Positions 1 to 8,954 of a stretch of DNA of 64,000 bases are shown here, in pieces (position 1 is the first letter of the stretch; every line of letters begins with the position of its first letter). Position numbers and translations under genes: made by a program. The notes below the pieces were generated by a model. The model worked only from the letters and a program-made list of their open reading frames with translations, searched no databases and was not told the DNA's origin. This DNA is from Mycobacterium shimoidei (GTDB taxonomy: Bacteria > Actinomycetota > Actinomycetes > Mycobacteriales > Mycobacteriaceae). The stretch lies in the NCBI GenBank assembly GCA_002101905.1, contig LQPU01000010.1, positions 48,342 through 112,341 of the forward strand, read 5' to 3'.

Positions 1-567
1 GACTTTGGCGCGTCGCTCACGCTCGGCCTCGGCCTCTCGGGCCATCGCCCGCTGCATGGACTCAGGGATCTCGACGTCCTTGATTTCGACGACCCGCACT
101 TCGACGCCCCACGGCTGGGTTTGCTTTTCGATGATCGCGCGCAGGTCGTTGTTCAGATCTTCGCGGTGGGCCAGCAGGGTATCCAGGTCGGCGCGGCCGA
201 GCAGCGACCGCAGGGTGGTCTGGGCGATCTGGGAGGTCGCCACCGCGTAGTTTTCCACTTCCAGGATCGCCTTCATCGGGTCTATGACCTGAAACATGAC
301 GACGGCGTTGACCCGGGCGGGCACGTTGTCGCGGGTGATTACCTCCTGGGGCGGGATCGTCAGAGTCACGAGCCGCTGGTCCACTCGAATCATCTTGTCC
401 ACCAGCGGAATCAAGAATCGCAGTCCCGGTCGGTAAAGCGGGCGAACATGTCCCAGCCGAAACACCACGCCGCGTTCGTATTCCCGTAGCACCACCAGCG
501 AAACGAAGGCCAGAGCAGCGATTACTGCGACTGCAACCACTACGAGCACAATCAACGCAGCGCTCAT
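1..567 (-). CDS. SPFH/stomatin-like (slipin) membrane protein, 3' end beyond window
   Basis: The visible 189 codons start at ATG 567 and run off the left edge. Residues about 3-25 form one hydrophobic N-terminal anchor (MSAALIVLVVVAVIAALAF). This is followed by a band-7/SPFH domain with the typical REYERGVVFRLG, RPGLRFLIP and VDQR..T..IPPQEVITRDNV stretches and a charged, Ala/Glu/Arg-rich helix at the cut end. Stomatin-like proteins oligomerise in membrane microdomains and often accompany a membrane protease or partner protein; no such activity can be read here. Its ATG overlaps the TGA of the upstream gene by 4 nt (ATGA), so it is translationally coupled to the Cys-rich membrane protein and norB. 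The family is clear; the role in the NO reductase operon is inference. Confidence 0.88.
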   Translation of the reverse strand, partial: MSAALIVLVVVAVAVIAALAFVSLVVLREYERGVVFRLGHVRPLYRPGLRFLIPLVDKMIRVDQRLVTLTIPPQEVITRDNVPARVNAVVMFQVIDPMKAILEVENYAVATSQIAQTTLRSLLGRADLDTLLAHREDLNNDLRAIIEKQTQPWGVEVRVVEIKDVEIPESMQRAMAREAEAERERRAKV

Positions 568-1196
568 CGCACGTCCCTTTTCCGAGTCCAGCCGCCTCCC
601 CACTGGGTGGAATATCTGTCTGTCGCGGCAGCCGCCTGCTCCTGAAGGCCGGTGCGGTGCGGCACATACTCCGGGAAGTTCGACGGGGTATTCCACAAGT
701 GGTGTGCCAAGGGCAGACTGGCCGCGAGTACCAGCACAGCGGTGCCGCCCAGTATCAGCACATCAAGGGCGCTGTGCTGCTCGACGAGCATCGCCAGTGG
801 CATGACGATTCCCAGCCCGGCAACAAAGCAGGCGATGCCACGATGAAAGCGACCGGCGTCCGAGTAGGGCCAGGGGTCGATCTCCCGAACGACCTCCCGG
901 CCGTGATCCGACGTCGTACACGTCGACTTCACCGGGCAACTGTTGCACACCACCGGCAGCGCGCGGTAGCGCATAACCCGGTGCCCGGGATCGAACGAGG
1001 TCGGCCACAGCCACTGATCCTGTGGGCATATCCAGGCATCGTGGTCGGACCGGTAGACGAATCCACCTGTCCGCCAGCGGCCGGCCATCTGCGAGACCCG
1101 CCGGGCCATCGCATCGAAACCCCAGGCGACCGCGGCCAACACCACCGCGTATCCGGCGACCAACCACACCGAGGTGGCGGGTGTTGCCATGCTCAC
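564..1196 (-). CDS. Cys-rich membrane protein of unknown function in norB operon
   Basis: I do not recognise this 210-residue protein. It begins with GTG at 1196, overlapping the norB TGA by 4 nt (GTGA), and ends overlapping the next ATG by 4 nt, so it is locked between norB and the SPFH gene. Predicted membrane segments are at about residues 10-28, 120-138 and 144-165. Between the first two is a soluble loop with Cys57 and a CNSCPVKSTC cluster (Cys84, Cys87, Cys93), spaced like a metal or Fe-S site or a redox disulfide. An alternative start is the ATG two codons later. Operon position suggests a role in assembling, anchoring or sensing for the NO reductase; that is inference only. Confidence 0.8.
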   Translation of the reverse strand: MSMATPATSVWLVAGYAVVLAAVAWGFDAMARRVSQMAGRWRTGGFVYRSDHDAWICPQDQWLWPTSFDPGHRVMRYRALPVVCNSCPVKSTCTTSDHGREVVREIDPWPYSDAGRFHRGIACFVAGLGIVMPLAMLVEQHSALDVLILGGTAVLVLAASLPLAHHLWNTPSNFPEYVPHRTGLQEQAAAATDRYSTQWGGGWTRKRDVR

Positions 1197-3526
1197 TCCC
1201 TGGCCGGCGACGGCGACTCGCCAGCCGGGGTGGTCTCGGTGTAGAGCGGGTGCTCCGGCAACTCCTCGGCTGACGAGCCGGACCGGAAGTATCGCAGCGC
1301 CGTCCAGGCGATGTAGACGAACGGCAACACGCCACCGACGATGAGGATGATGTCACCGGGCATTCGCAACCACTCGATCAACGCGTTGCCCGGCTTGGTG
1401 ATATAGCCAAGCGACCGTGCTTCGAAGTAGCCGTCGTTGACCGAGTGGAACAGCTGCAACACACCCAATGGCAGCAGCGTGGCGAACACCATCCACGCCA
1501 GCCCGAGGTTCATTCCCCAGAAGGACAACCGGGCCCACTTCTCCGGCCACTTGTCGGCCGGAATTACGTAGCGGAAGGCGAACATCGCCAGGCCGACCGC
1601 GAGCATGCCGTAGACACCCATCAGCGCGGCGTGACCGTGGTTGGCCGTCAACGCGGTCCCGATCTGGTAGTACGACACGATCGGGAGGTTGATCAAGAAC
1701 CCAAAGATGCCCGCGCCCAAGAAGTTCCAGAATCCAACCGCGACCAGGAACATCACTGCCCAGCGGTGCGGGAACGGCTTGTCGTCACCGGATTGCTGGC
1801 GGGAGCCCAGCTGCAAGAACGCCCATGCCTCGACGGTCAAGAAGGTCAGTGGAATGACCTCGGCGGCCGAGAAGAACGCACCAAGCGCCATGTGCTCGAC
1901 CGGGGTGCCGGAGAAGTACAGGTGGTGCATCGTGCCGATCACGCCGCCGGCGGAATACAAGATGATGTCGAGGTAGATCACGCCGAGCGCGATCCGCTCA
2001 CGCACCACACCGAGCAGCACGAAGATGTAGGCCACCATGACAGTGGTGAACAGCTCGAGGAAGTCCTCCACCCACAGATGCACCACCCAGAACCGCCAGA
2101 AGTCGGCCACGGTGTAGTGGGTGCCGCTGCTGGCCAGCAGACCGATGGCATAGAACACCGGAATGGCCAAGCCTGCGAACAAAAACAGCCATGGCATGTT
2201 GAGTTTCGATTCGCCTCGTAACCGGACGCGCATGCCACGCCAGATGATCGCGATCCACAGGAACATCCCGATGATCAGCAGAATCTGCCACAACCGCGGC
2301 AGGTCAAGGTATTCCCACTGCTGGGAGAGCAGGCTGCCGTGCGGGATAACTCCGTAAATCGATAGTGCCTCGGTGATCAGCGAGCCGAACACCACCAACG
2401 CGACCGCGCCCAGCAAGCCGTAGGCGAGCCAACTTTGCCGCCGCGGCTCTTTGCGCGCGATGAATGGCACCAGGAAAATGCCTCCGGCCAGGAAGGCCGC
2501 GGCCGTCCAGAACAAAGCCAACTGCACATGCCAGGTGCGGGCCAAGTTGTACGGCAGCAACCGCGCCAGGTCCAGCCCGAAGAAACTCGACAGGTCAGCG
2601 CGGTAGTGTTCGGCTGCCGCGCCCACCATCGTCTGTGCCAAGAACAGCACCGACACGATCGCGAAGAACCAGATCGTGGCTCGCTGCGCCGGTGTCAGGC
2701 TCACCTCGCCCGGTTCGCGGAACGACAGTGTCGAGGCCTGCTCGCCGTGCCAGCCGACCTTCTGGCTCCAGCGACCGTAAATGGCGAACATGACCCCGAT
2801 GCCGCCCAGAAGTGCGACGAGCGACAACGCCGACCACACGACCACTGACGCGGTCGGGTGGTTGTCGACGCGTTGCTCGGGTGGCCAGTTGTTGGTGTAG
2901 CTGTAGATGTGACCGGGCCGCTGCGCCGCCGAAGCCCACGCGGTCCAGGCGAAGAACGCGGTGAGGTCGTGGATCTCCGCCTTGTCGGTGATCATTTTGG
3001 GCCGCAGCCCGTATTTGGTGGTGTCCTCCCCGAAGTAGTTCGCGTAATACCGCTCGATGTCGCGGAACGCCCGCGCTTGCCGGTCGGTCAACACCAGGGT
3101 CTTGGTCTCGGCGTTATAGCGGTTGGTGCGAAACTCATTCGCCACCCGCTCGTGCGGATGTGCCACGCCTTGGGCACGGAACTGCTCGGCGACGTTGTCA
3201 GTGGCCATCCGCAGGTATTCGGCCGTGTAGTCCGGTCCCAGGTAAGCGCCATGACCGAGCACCGACCCATACTCCATTAGTCCGCGCCCTTGATAGAGCT
3301 CCTGACCGCGGGTGACATCCTCCTTGGTGAACAAGGCCTGGCCGGACTCGGTGATCACTTTGTTTGGCAGTGGCATCGACGCGCTATACGTGCGGAAGAC
3401 GAGGATGCCCAATACCAGGAAGCCGAAGATCAGCACCAGAGCCACACCCTGAACCCAGCCCTTGCCGATCAGCGGCTCTGGGTTTGCATCTCTGAGAGAC
3501 CGTGATTGCGCCGGTTCAGTCGTCAT
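1193..3526 (-). CDS. norB: Quinol-dependent nitric oxide reductase, single-subunit qNor
   Basis: This 777-residue integral membrane enzyme reduces 2 NO to N2O using quinol. The N-terminal about 220 residues form one membrane helix (about 26-45) and a periplasmic cytochrome-c-like domain that lacks a CXXCH haem motif, which distinguishes quinol-type from cytochrome-c-type enzymes. The rest is the haem-copper-oxidase-like core. Visible ligands are His333 (HVQLALFW), His483 with Glu487 in HLWVEDFLELF, His534-His535 (GTMHHLYFSG) for the non-haem iron, and His630/His632 (TANHGHAALMG) for the haems. It is first gene of a coupled three-gene operon (norB, Cys-rich membrane protein, SPFH protein). A GAGAGGA ribosome site precedes ATG 3526. 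Likely job: NO detoxification or anaerobic respiration next to DosR-type genes. Confidence 0.95.
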   Translation of the reverse strand: MTTEPAQSRSLRDANPEPLIGKGWVQGVALVLIFGFLVLGILVFRTYSASMPLPNKVITESGQALFTKEDVTRGQELYQGRGLMEYGSVLGHGAYLGPDYTAEYLRMATDNVAEQFRAQGVAHPHERVANEFRTNRYNAETKTLVLTDRQARAFRDIERYYANYFGEDTTKYGLRPKMITDKAEIHDLTAFFAWTAWASAAQRPGHIYSYTNNWPPEQRVDNHPTASVVVWSALSLVALLGGIGVMFAIYGRWSQKVGWHGEQASTLSFREPGEVSLTPAQRATIWFFAIVSVLFLAQTMVGAAAEHYRADLSSFFGLDLARLLPYNLARTWHVQLALFWTAAAFLAGGIFLVPFIARKEPRRQSWLAYGLLGAVALVVFGSLITEALSIYGVIPHGSLLSQQWEYLDLPRLWQILLIIGMFLWIAIIWRGMRVRLRGESKLNMPWLFLFAGLAIPVFYAIGLLASSGTHYTVADFWRFWVVHLWVEDFLELFTTVMVAYIFVLLGVVRERIALGVIYLDIILYSAGGVIGTMHHLYFSGTPVEHMALGAFFSAAEVIPLTFLTVEAWAFLQLGSRQQSGDDKPFPHRWAVMFLVAVGFWNFLGAGIFGFLINLPIVSYYQIGTALTANHGHAALMGVYGMLAVGLAMFAFRYVIPADKWPEKWARLSFWGMNLGLAWMVFATLLPLGVLQLFHSVNDGYFEARSLGYITKPGNALIEWLRMPGDIILIVGGVLPFVYIAWTALRYFRSGSSAEELPEHPLYTETTPAGESPSPARE

Positions 3527-3647
3527 ACCGATCGTCCTCTCGACGGTGGAGGAATTGTTGGGTATTTAACTCGCCACGGCTCGGCGGCACAGCGGATTCG
3601 CACTGCAAGACCTGCCGACATTCAGGTGGCCCTCGACCTTCCCAGTT

Positions 3648-3662
3648 GTGACTTCTGGCCCT
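3648..3662 (+). promoter_or_regulatory. Candidate DosR box upstream of WS/DGAT gene
   Basis: GTGACTTCTGGCCCT matches the DosR consensus GGGACTTNNGNCCCT at all fixed positions but one. It lies 35 nt before the ATG at 3698, in the 171-nt divergent gap between norB and the acyltransferase. It could serve either direction. No other clear site is seen in this gap. Confidence 0.55.
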
Positions 3663-3697
3663 GACGCAGCGCCTATACGCGGAGGACATTGACACGC

Positions 3698-5137
3698 ATG
3701 GAGTACTTGCCGGGCTTTGACGCGGCTTTCCTGAAAGCCGAGGACTCGGATCCGCATGTGAGTCTCGCTGTGGGCGCGCTGGCGGTCGTTGAAGGTCCGA
3801 TGCCTGAACATGGCTCGTTTGTCGATCGTTTGCGGCCCCGGTTAACCGAGGTTCCGCGCCTCCAGCAGGTACTGCGTGTCCAGCCGCTTGACCTCAGCGC
3901 ACCGGTATGGGTGGACGACCCGAGCTTCGATCTGACCCATCATGTCCGACGGGCCGCCGTCCCTCATCCCGGCGACACCGCCGCACTGTTCCGGTTGGCG
4001 GCGGATCTGATGGAGCGCCGCATCGATCGGGACCACCCGCTATGGGAGTGCTGGTTGATCGAAGGCCTCAGCGACGGCCAATGGGCGATCCTGATGAAGC
4101 TCCACCATTGCATCGCCGATGGCATCGCCACGATGCACCTGCTCTCCCACTTCTCCGACGAGGGCGGCGTTGAGACGTTCGTGTCCGAGATCCGCGCGGC
4201 CAAAGAGCCCTCGCATGGCTTCCACGCACCGACGTTGACGCTCAACCCGCTGAGTTTGGTCCGCGGGATGTGGAACGCGTCTGTGTCTGTGTCGGGTGCC
4301 GTGGCGCGGGCGATCGGCGGGGCGGCTGAGATCGCGGCCAAGTTGGCTCGGCCCGCAGACCCATCTGGGCTGGCCGGCCCGGTCACGAATATGCGTCGCT
4401 ACGCTGCGGTACGGGTGCCGCTCGACGAGGTGGCCCATGTGTGCCGCAACTTCGATGTGACGATCAATGATGTTGCGCTAACCGCGATTACCAATAGTTA
4501 TCGGGCGGCGTTGCTTCGCCGCGGCGAGCGCCCGCGCAGCCGGTCGTTGCCCACCTTGGTACCGGTGTCAGTGCGCTCCAACGCATCCCAAAGCGCGCTG
4601 GACAATCGCGTATCGCTCATGCTGCCCTATCTTCCCGTGGAGGACTCCGACCTGCTGCGGCAGTTGCAGGCTGTTCATGCCCGACTGGCAAAGGCAAAGA
4701 CCAGCGGACAACGCCAAGTAGGGAGCGCGCTTGTGCTGGCCACGAAACTTGTCCCGTTTGCCGCCACCGCATGGACGCTTCGGGTCTTGACCCGGCTGCC
4801 GCAACGAGGCGTTGTCACCGTGGCCACCAATGTTCCCGGGCCGCGACGGCGATTGCATGTCGCGGGGCGAGAGGTGAGGCAGCTACTGCCGATTCCGCCT
4901 ATCGCACTTGGACTTCGAACCGGTATTGCGATCCTGAGCTACGCCGACGAGCTGGTCTTCGGGATTACCGCCGACTACGACGCAGCGCCCGACGTCGACG
5001 AGCTCGCGAGCGGGATCGCTCAGGCGGTAGCGCGCCTTGCCGCGCTGAGCGAGGCGCCACCGCGCACCGCTTCGTGGGCGGTGCCGAAGAACGTGCGGTC
5101 GAACACTTCAAGGGCTTCAGGGGATAACCGATGGTGA
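3698..5137 (+). CDS. Wax ester synthase/diacylglycerol acyltransferase (WS/DGAT)
   Basis: A 479-residue member of the bacterial WS/DGAT family, which transfers acyl-CoA to diacylglycerol or fatty alcohols to make storage triacylglycerol or wax esters. The catalytic HHxxxDG motif is HHCIADG at residues 136-142, after an N-terminal FDAAFLKAEDSD start typical of the family. The C-terminal NVPGPRRRLHVAG motif is also present. A TTG at 3689 is open in frame, but GGAGGA at 3681-3686 is correctly spaced for ATG 3698, so I chose the latter. A DosR-like box lies just upstream, as for Mtb tgs1. The downstream flavin-fold gene overlaps by 7 nt, recalling the Mtb tgs1-Rv3129 pairing. Confidence 0.93.
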   Translation: MEYLPGFDAAFLKAEDSDPHVSLAVGALAVVEGPMPEHGSFVDRLRPRLTEVPRLQQVLRVQPLDLSAPVWVDDPSFDLTHHVRRAAVPHPGDTAALFRLAADLMERRIDRDHPLWECWLIEGLSDGQWAILMKLHHCIADGIATMHLLSHFSDEGGVETFVSEIRAAKEPSHGFHAPTLTLNPLSLVRGMWNASVSVSGAVARAIGGAAEIAAKLARPADPSGLAGPVTNMRRYAAVRVPLDEVAHVCRNFDVTINDVALTAITNSYRAALLRRGERPRSRSLPTLVPVSVRSNASQSALDNRVSLMLPYLPVEDSDLLRQLQAVHARLAKAKTSGQRQVGSALVLATKLVPFAATAWTLRVLTRLPQRGVVTVATNVPGPRRRLHVAGREVRQLLPIPPIALGLRTGIAILSYADELVFGITADYDAAPDVDELASGIAQAVARLAALSEAPPRTASWAVPKNVRSNTSRASGDNRW

Positions 5138-5586
5138 TGCAGCGTGAGCTCGAAGTCCTCGAGCGGGATCAATGCTTGGATCTACTGCAGACGGTTCACG
5201 TAGGTCGATTGGTTTTCACCGAACAGGCGCTGCCCGCGGTACAGCCGGTGAACTTCCGGCTGTGGCACGGCGATATCGTGATTCGCGTTGCCGGTGGAGA
5301 GAAATTGGCCGCTGCTACTGACAACGTTGTGGTGGCTTTCGAGGCAGATGAGCTCGACCCAGACCTGCGCGCCGGCTGGAGCGTCACGGTGGTGGGGCAT
5401 GCGCAGCTCATCACCGATGCGAACGATTTGGCGAAGTTGTCGGGAATTACTTTGCAGCCCTGGGTTACCGGTCCGCACGACCACTACGTGCGCGTTCTAA
5501 CCGAGCGGGTGACCGGGCGCCGGCTGCGGCCGTTAATCGGGTGTGCGGACACGGGGAACCATCTTGGCGACATGGCCACGGCATGA
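5131..5586 (+). CDS. Pyridoxamine 5'-phosphate oxidase-fold protein, Rv3129-like
   Basis: A 151-residue protein with a split-barrel flavin-binding (PPOX-like) fold: CLDLLQTVHVGRLVFTE, then PVNFRLWHGDIVIR, and GWSVTVVGHAQLI near residue 90. Such proteins bind FMN, F420 or haem; the substrate cannot be told. Part of the sequence resembles my memory of the DosR-regulon protein Rv3129, which sits beside tgs1 in Mtb. It overlaps the WS/DGAT stop by 7 nt (ATG 5131; a second ATG at 5137 also possible), so it is co-transcribed with it and presumably DosR-controlled. Confidence 0.82.
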   Translation: MVMQRELEVLERDQCLDLLQTVHVGRLVFTEQALPAVQPVNFRLWHGDIVIRVAGGEKLAAATDNVVVAFEADELDPDLRAGWSVTVVGHAQLITDANDLAKLSGITLQPWVTGPHDHYVRVLTERVTGRRLRPLIGCADTGNHLGDMATA

Positions 5587-5599
5587 CCAACTGTCCAGA

Positions 5600-6067
5600 T
5601 CACATTCGATAGTCAGCCGCCTGGGTCAACTCGGCCATAACGGCCTCTACCAGCTTGGGAACCGCGGCTGCGACCGCCGGCGTCAAGCCCACCCCGTCCC
5701 GAGTGTCGGCGGTGTCCACCGTGAATATCACCAATTCGGCCGGCATCCGGCCCAACGCCTGCCCCAATGCGGCGGTCTGTGCCAACCCCAGGGCGTGTGT
5801 ACTCACCGCGGGCATCGCTTCAAGGTCGCTCACCGACCAGCGCCTGATCCGTCCGGGCATCGAATCTTCGCATACCGCTGCGTCTATCACCAGGGCGCGC
5901 GCGGCGCTTCCCCAAGACTCCAGCAGCGCGGTCGGGTCGTCGGCCGTGGTCACTACCCGCACCCCGGCCACCGCACGCGCTGCGATTTCGTCGGAGACCG
6001 CCGGGCCGACGCCGTCGTCGCGGCGGAACCGGTTGCCGATGCCGATGACGATGGTGCCGTCGGTCAA
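5600..6067 (-). CDS. [NiFe] hydrogenase maturation endopeptidase
   Basis: A 155-residue HycI/HybD-type protease that trims the C-terminus of the hydrogenase large subunit after nickel insertion. It shows the family start VIGIGNRFRRDDGVGPAV (residues 7-24; Asp17/Asp18 in the metal-site region), VIDAAV, and STHALG with the expected metal-binding His. A longer open frame reaches 6145, but a TTG at 6067 overlaps the hyhL TGA by 4 nt (TTGA) and places the GIGN motif at the usual distance from the N-terminus, so I chose TTG 6067. It is the last gene of the hydrogenase operon, convergent with the PPOX-fold gene across 13 nt. Confidence 0.88.
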   Translation of the reverse strand: MTDGTIVIGIGNRFRRDDGVGPAVSDEIAARAVAGVRVVTTADDPTALLESWGSAARALVIDAAVCEDSMPGRIRRWSVSDLEAMPAVSTHALGLAQTAALGQALGRMPAELVIFTVDTADTRDGVGLTPAVAAAVPKLVEAVMAELTQAADYRM

Positions 6068-7350
6068 CGTCGTTCCACCGTCAGGTTCAGGAAATGCGCT
6101 GAGCACGATATGCACGGATCGTAGTTGCGAATTGCCCGCTCGCACAACGATGTCAGTGTCGCGTCGTCCAGCGACTGGTTCGCGGCCACCAGCTGCGCCA
6201 TCTCATATTCGATGGCGGCCTGATTCTGCGAGGTGGGAGGCACGATCGTGGCTGTCCGGATCAAGCCGTCTGCGTCGAGTTCATACCGGTGATACAGCAA
6301 ACCCCGCGGTGCCTCGCTGACACCGTGCCCAATCGCGGCCCGGGCCGGAACGTCGACGAACGGCCGCGCCGGTCGTTGATATTCGGCGATGATCCGTAGC
6401 GCCTCTTCGATGGCGTAGACCACCTCGACCGCACGAACGATGATGCTGCGGAACGGATTCCGGCATGTGGCACCGAGTCCGGCCTCGGTGGCCGCTTGCT
6501 GTGCGGTCGGCGACAGCGCAGCTGAATTCAGCGAATACCGCGCCATCGGACCGGTCAGGTAGCGCTTGCCGTCCAGCGTGGCGTGCAGCGCAGTGGAGTG
6601 TGGCACCTGTGCCTCGGTCACGTGATCGAGGAACTCAGCCGCGGCGAAGGGCAATCCGGAATCGCGTGTGATGATTCCGTTCTCGATCGCATACTGGTCC
6701 GGCTCACTTAGTGCGAGTAGTTCGTGGTCGAATTCGGTTTCCGGGAAGTCGAATCGGGCGACTTCGGTTACGGTGTACAGCGCATCGTCTAGGGCATGAC
6801 GCAACAACTCGGCCAACGGCTTGAGCTCGTCGCGTGTTGGCACCGAATAAAAGCCACCCAACCGCACGTTGATCGGGTGGATGGCCCGCCCGCCCAGCTG
6901 CTCCATCAGACGGTTACCGGCCTTCTTCAGCGCCAGTCCCCGTTCGACGAATTCGCGGTGTTCTTTGGCGAGGCTCACTACATCCGGGTGGCCGAGAAAG
7001 TCCGGTGCATGCAGCAGGTAGATGTGCAGGACATGGCTATGGATCCACTCACCGCAGTACAGCAGGCGCCGCAGCGCGACCAGTTCGGGGTCCACTGTCA
7101 CTCCGCACGCGTCTTCGATCGCGTTGCATGCGCTGATTTGGTAAGCAACCGGGCAGATGCCACAGACACGCGCGGTGAGGTCAGGTGGCTCGGTGTACGA
7201 CCTGCCGCGCAGAAAAGCTTCGAAAAACCGCGGCGGTTCATAGATGTTCAGCTCAGCGCTTTCGACGGTGCCGTCGGTCAGCCGTACCCGCAGCGCGCCC
7301 TCCCCCTCGACGCGCGTCAGGGCGCCCACGCTGAGGTTGCGTTCGCTCAC
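6064..7350 (-). CDS. hyhL: [NiFe] hydrogenase group 3b, large subunit
   Basis: A 428-residue catalytic subunit. The nickel site is formed by the N-terminal RVCGIC (Cys63, Cys66) and C-terminal DPCISCSAH (Cys413, Cys416, His419) motifs. Nine residues follow His419, a tail of the sort removed by the maturation protease encoded downstream. In the first motif the position four after the second Cys is Tyr70, where many hydrogenases have His. Group 3b enzymes are soluble and couple H2 with NAD(P)(H); the mycobacterial homologue (Hyd3, HyhBGSL of M. smegmatis) evolves H2 under hypoxia and is DosR-controlled. The ATG overlaps the hyhS stop by 4 nt. Confidence 0.95.
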   Translation of the reverse strand: MSERNLSVGALTRVEGEGALRVRLTDGTVESAELNIYEPPRFFEAFLRGRSYTEPPDLTARVCGICPVAYQISACNAIEDACGVTVDPELVALRRLLYCGEWIHSHVLHIYLLHAPDFLGHPDVVSLAKEHREFVERGLALKKAGNRLMEQLGGRAIHPINVRLGGFYSVPTRDELKPLAELLRHALDDALYTVTEVARFDFPETEFDHELLALSEPDQYAIENGIITRDSGLPFAAAEFLDHVTEAQVPHSTALHATLDGKRYLTGPMARYSLNSAALSPTAQQAATEAGLGATCRNPFRSIIVRAVEVVYAIEEALRIIAEYQRPARPFVDVPARAAIGHGVSEAPRGLLYHRYELDADGLIRTATIVPPTSQNQAAIEYEMAQLVAANQSLDDATLTSLCERAIRNYDPCISCSAHFLNLTVERR

Positions 7351-8105
7351 CGGTCGTTTCGCTTTGCGGTGAAGTTGGCGACATTGAATGTCGAGAAGAC
7401 CCGCTCGACGTCATCTCCCGACATTCCGTCCCGGCGCAGCAGCGGGATCAGTGCTTTCGAATTGGGTGTGGCGGCAGGACCGAAGCAGCCGTAGCAGCCG
7501 CGGCGATACGACGGACAAAGCGCCCCGCACCCGGCGTGGGTGACCGGTCCCAGGCACGGGGTGCCGTCGGCGACCAGAACACAGGTGACCCCGCGCATTT
7601 TGCACTCGGTGCACACCGTTTTGGCCGGCAGCCGCGGTTTGCGCCCGATCAGCAGCGCCGCGAGGGTGTCCAGGAGCTGCCCGCGGTCGATCGGGCAGCC
7701 CTGAAGTTGATAGTCGACGGTCACATGCGCCGACGCCGGTGTGGAGGTGGCCAGCGTGGCGATGTACTCGGGGCGGGCATAGACGACAGACACGAATTCG
7801 TCGACATCGGCGAAGTTGCGCAGCGCCTGCACCCCGCCGGCCGTGGCGCACGCCCCGATCGTGACCAACACGGTGGACTGTTCGCGGATCTGGCGAATGC
7901 GTTGCTCGTCGGCCGGGGTAGTGATCGATCCCTCGACCAGCGACACGTCGTACGGTCCGCCGACCACGGCACTAGAGGCTTCCAGGAAGGTGCTGATCTG
8001 CACCTGTTCGGCGATGGTGAGAAGTTCGTCCTCGCAGTCCAGGAAGGTCAGCTGGCAGCCGTCGCAGGAGGCGAACTTCCAGACGGCCAACGTCGGTGGA
8101 CTCAT
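7347..8105 (-). CDS. hyhS: [NiFe] hydrogenase group 3b, small subunit
   Basis: A 252-residue Fe-S subunit that relays electrons between the Ni-Fe site and the diaphorase subunits. The N-terminal [19 protein letters not shown] (Cys14, Cys17) is the proximal-cluster signature. Further clusters of Cys follow: [18 protein letters not shown], and a Cys-rich C-terminal third with [26 protein letters not shown] and GCYGCFG. It lacks a twin-arginine signal, consistent with a cytoplasmic enzyme. It starts at ATG 8105, immediately after the hyhG stop at 8106, and overlaps hyhL by 4 nt. Confidence 0.94.
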   Translation of the reverse strand: MSPPTLAVWKFASCDGCQLTFLDCEDELLTIAEQVQISTFLEASSAVVGGPYDVSLVEGSITTPADEQRIRQIREQSTVLVTIGACATAGGVQALRNFADVDEFVSVVYARPEYIATLATSTPASAHVTVDYQLQGCPIDRGQLLDTLAALLIGRKPRLPAKTVCTECKMRGVTCVLVADGTPCLGPVTHAGCGALCPSYRRGCYGCFGPAATPNSKALIPLLRRDGMSGDDVERVFSTFNVANFTAKRNDR

Positions 8106-8954
8106 CTACAGCTCCTTGACCCGCAGCAGTGGTTCGGCGACGTCGTAACCCACCACCGGCCCGTCGCGGCATAACAGCAGCGGGCCCAGCTGGCAATGCC
8201 CGCACCAGCCGATACCGCACTGCATGTTTCGTTCCAGTGAGACACGAATATCGGCGGCGGCCATGCCTTTCGCGAGCAGCGCCTGGGCGCTGAACCGCAT
8301 CATCGACTCCGGTCCGCAGATCAGCGCCGTGGTACGAGCGGGCTCGAGGGTGAGTCGACGCAGCGGCTCGGTGACCAAGCCGACCCGCCACCGCCAGTCC
8401 GGCCCCGCGCTGTCGACGGTCAATACCGCTTCCAGATCCGGAGCTTGCGCCCAACCGGCGGCCTCGTCGTAAAACAGCAAATGTCGCGGCGTTCGCGCCC
8501 CGGCCACCAGCATGACCCGTCCGAAACTCGTCCGATCGGCCAGCGTCGCAAGGATCACCGGGCGCAGCGGAGCCAGCCCACAGCCGCCGGCGACGATGAC
8601 CAAATCTCGCCCGGTGCACGAGCCCAGGTCCCAGTCGGTGCCGAACGGGCCGCGAACGCCGACGACCGTGCCGGGCTCGACATCGTGCAGGGCACGGCTG
8701 ACCGCTCCAACCAATCGGATGGTATGACCGATGGCCCCGTCCCCGTTGACACCGCTGACCGACATCGGGATCTCACCGACGCCGAAGGCGTACAGCATCG
8801 TGAATTGGCCGGGCCGTGGCGATGCCAACCGGTGGCCCACCGGTTCCAGCCAGATGGTTGCCGATTCAAAATTCTCGACCACCCTGCTGCGCACGCGATG
8901 CGGCACCGGCGTCATCGCCGACGCCGGCGACGGCCATGCCGCGACGTCAGTCAT
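8106..8954 (-). CDS. hyhG: Hydrogenase FAD/NAD(P)-binding diaphorase subunit
   Basis: A 282-residue ferredoxin-NADP reductase-like subunit. The N-terminal half carries a flavin-binding barrel ([21 protein letters not shown]) and GPFGTDW. The middle has the nucleotide-binding [15 protein letters not shown]. The C-terminus has [13 protein letters not shown] and a later Cys, a [2Fe-2S] site of the dihydroorotate dehydrogenase electron-transfer type. It passes electrons between the hydrogenase and NAD(P)H. It begins at ATG 8954, overlapping the hyhB stop by 8 nt. Confidence 0.94.
   Translation of the reverse strand: MTDVAAWPSPASAMTPVPHRVRSRVVENFESATIWLEPVGHRLASPRPGQFTMLYAFGVGEIPMSVSGVNGDGAIGHTIRLVGAVSRALHDVEPGTVVGVRGPFGTDWDLGSCTGRDLVIVAGGCGLAPLRPVILATLADRTSFGRVMLVAGARTPRHLLFYDEAAGWAQAPDLEAVLTVDSAGPDWRWRVGLVTEPLRRLTLEPARTTALICGPESMMRFSAQALLAKGMAAADIRVSLERNMQCGIGWCGHCQLGPLLLCRDGPVVGYDVAEPLLRVKEL

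Noticed and set aside
1193..3526. Cytochrome-c-dependent NO reductase (cNor) catalytic subunit
   Set aside because: The fused N-terminal domain and 777-residue length, with no norC and no CXXCH, fit the quinol-dependent type.
3601..3647. Second DosR box in the norB/WS-DGAT gap (GGTGGCCCTCGACCTTCCC)
   Set aside because: It has G/C runs at roughly the right distance, but too few consensus positions match in either orientation.
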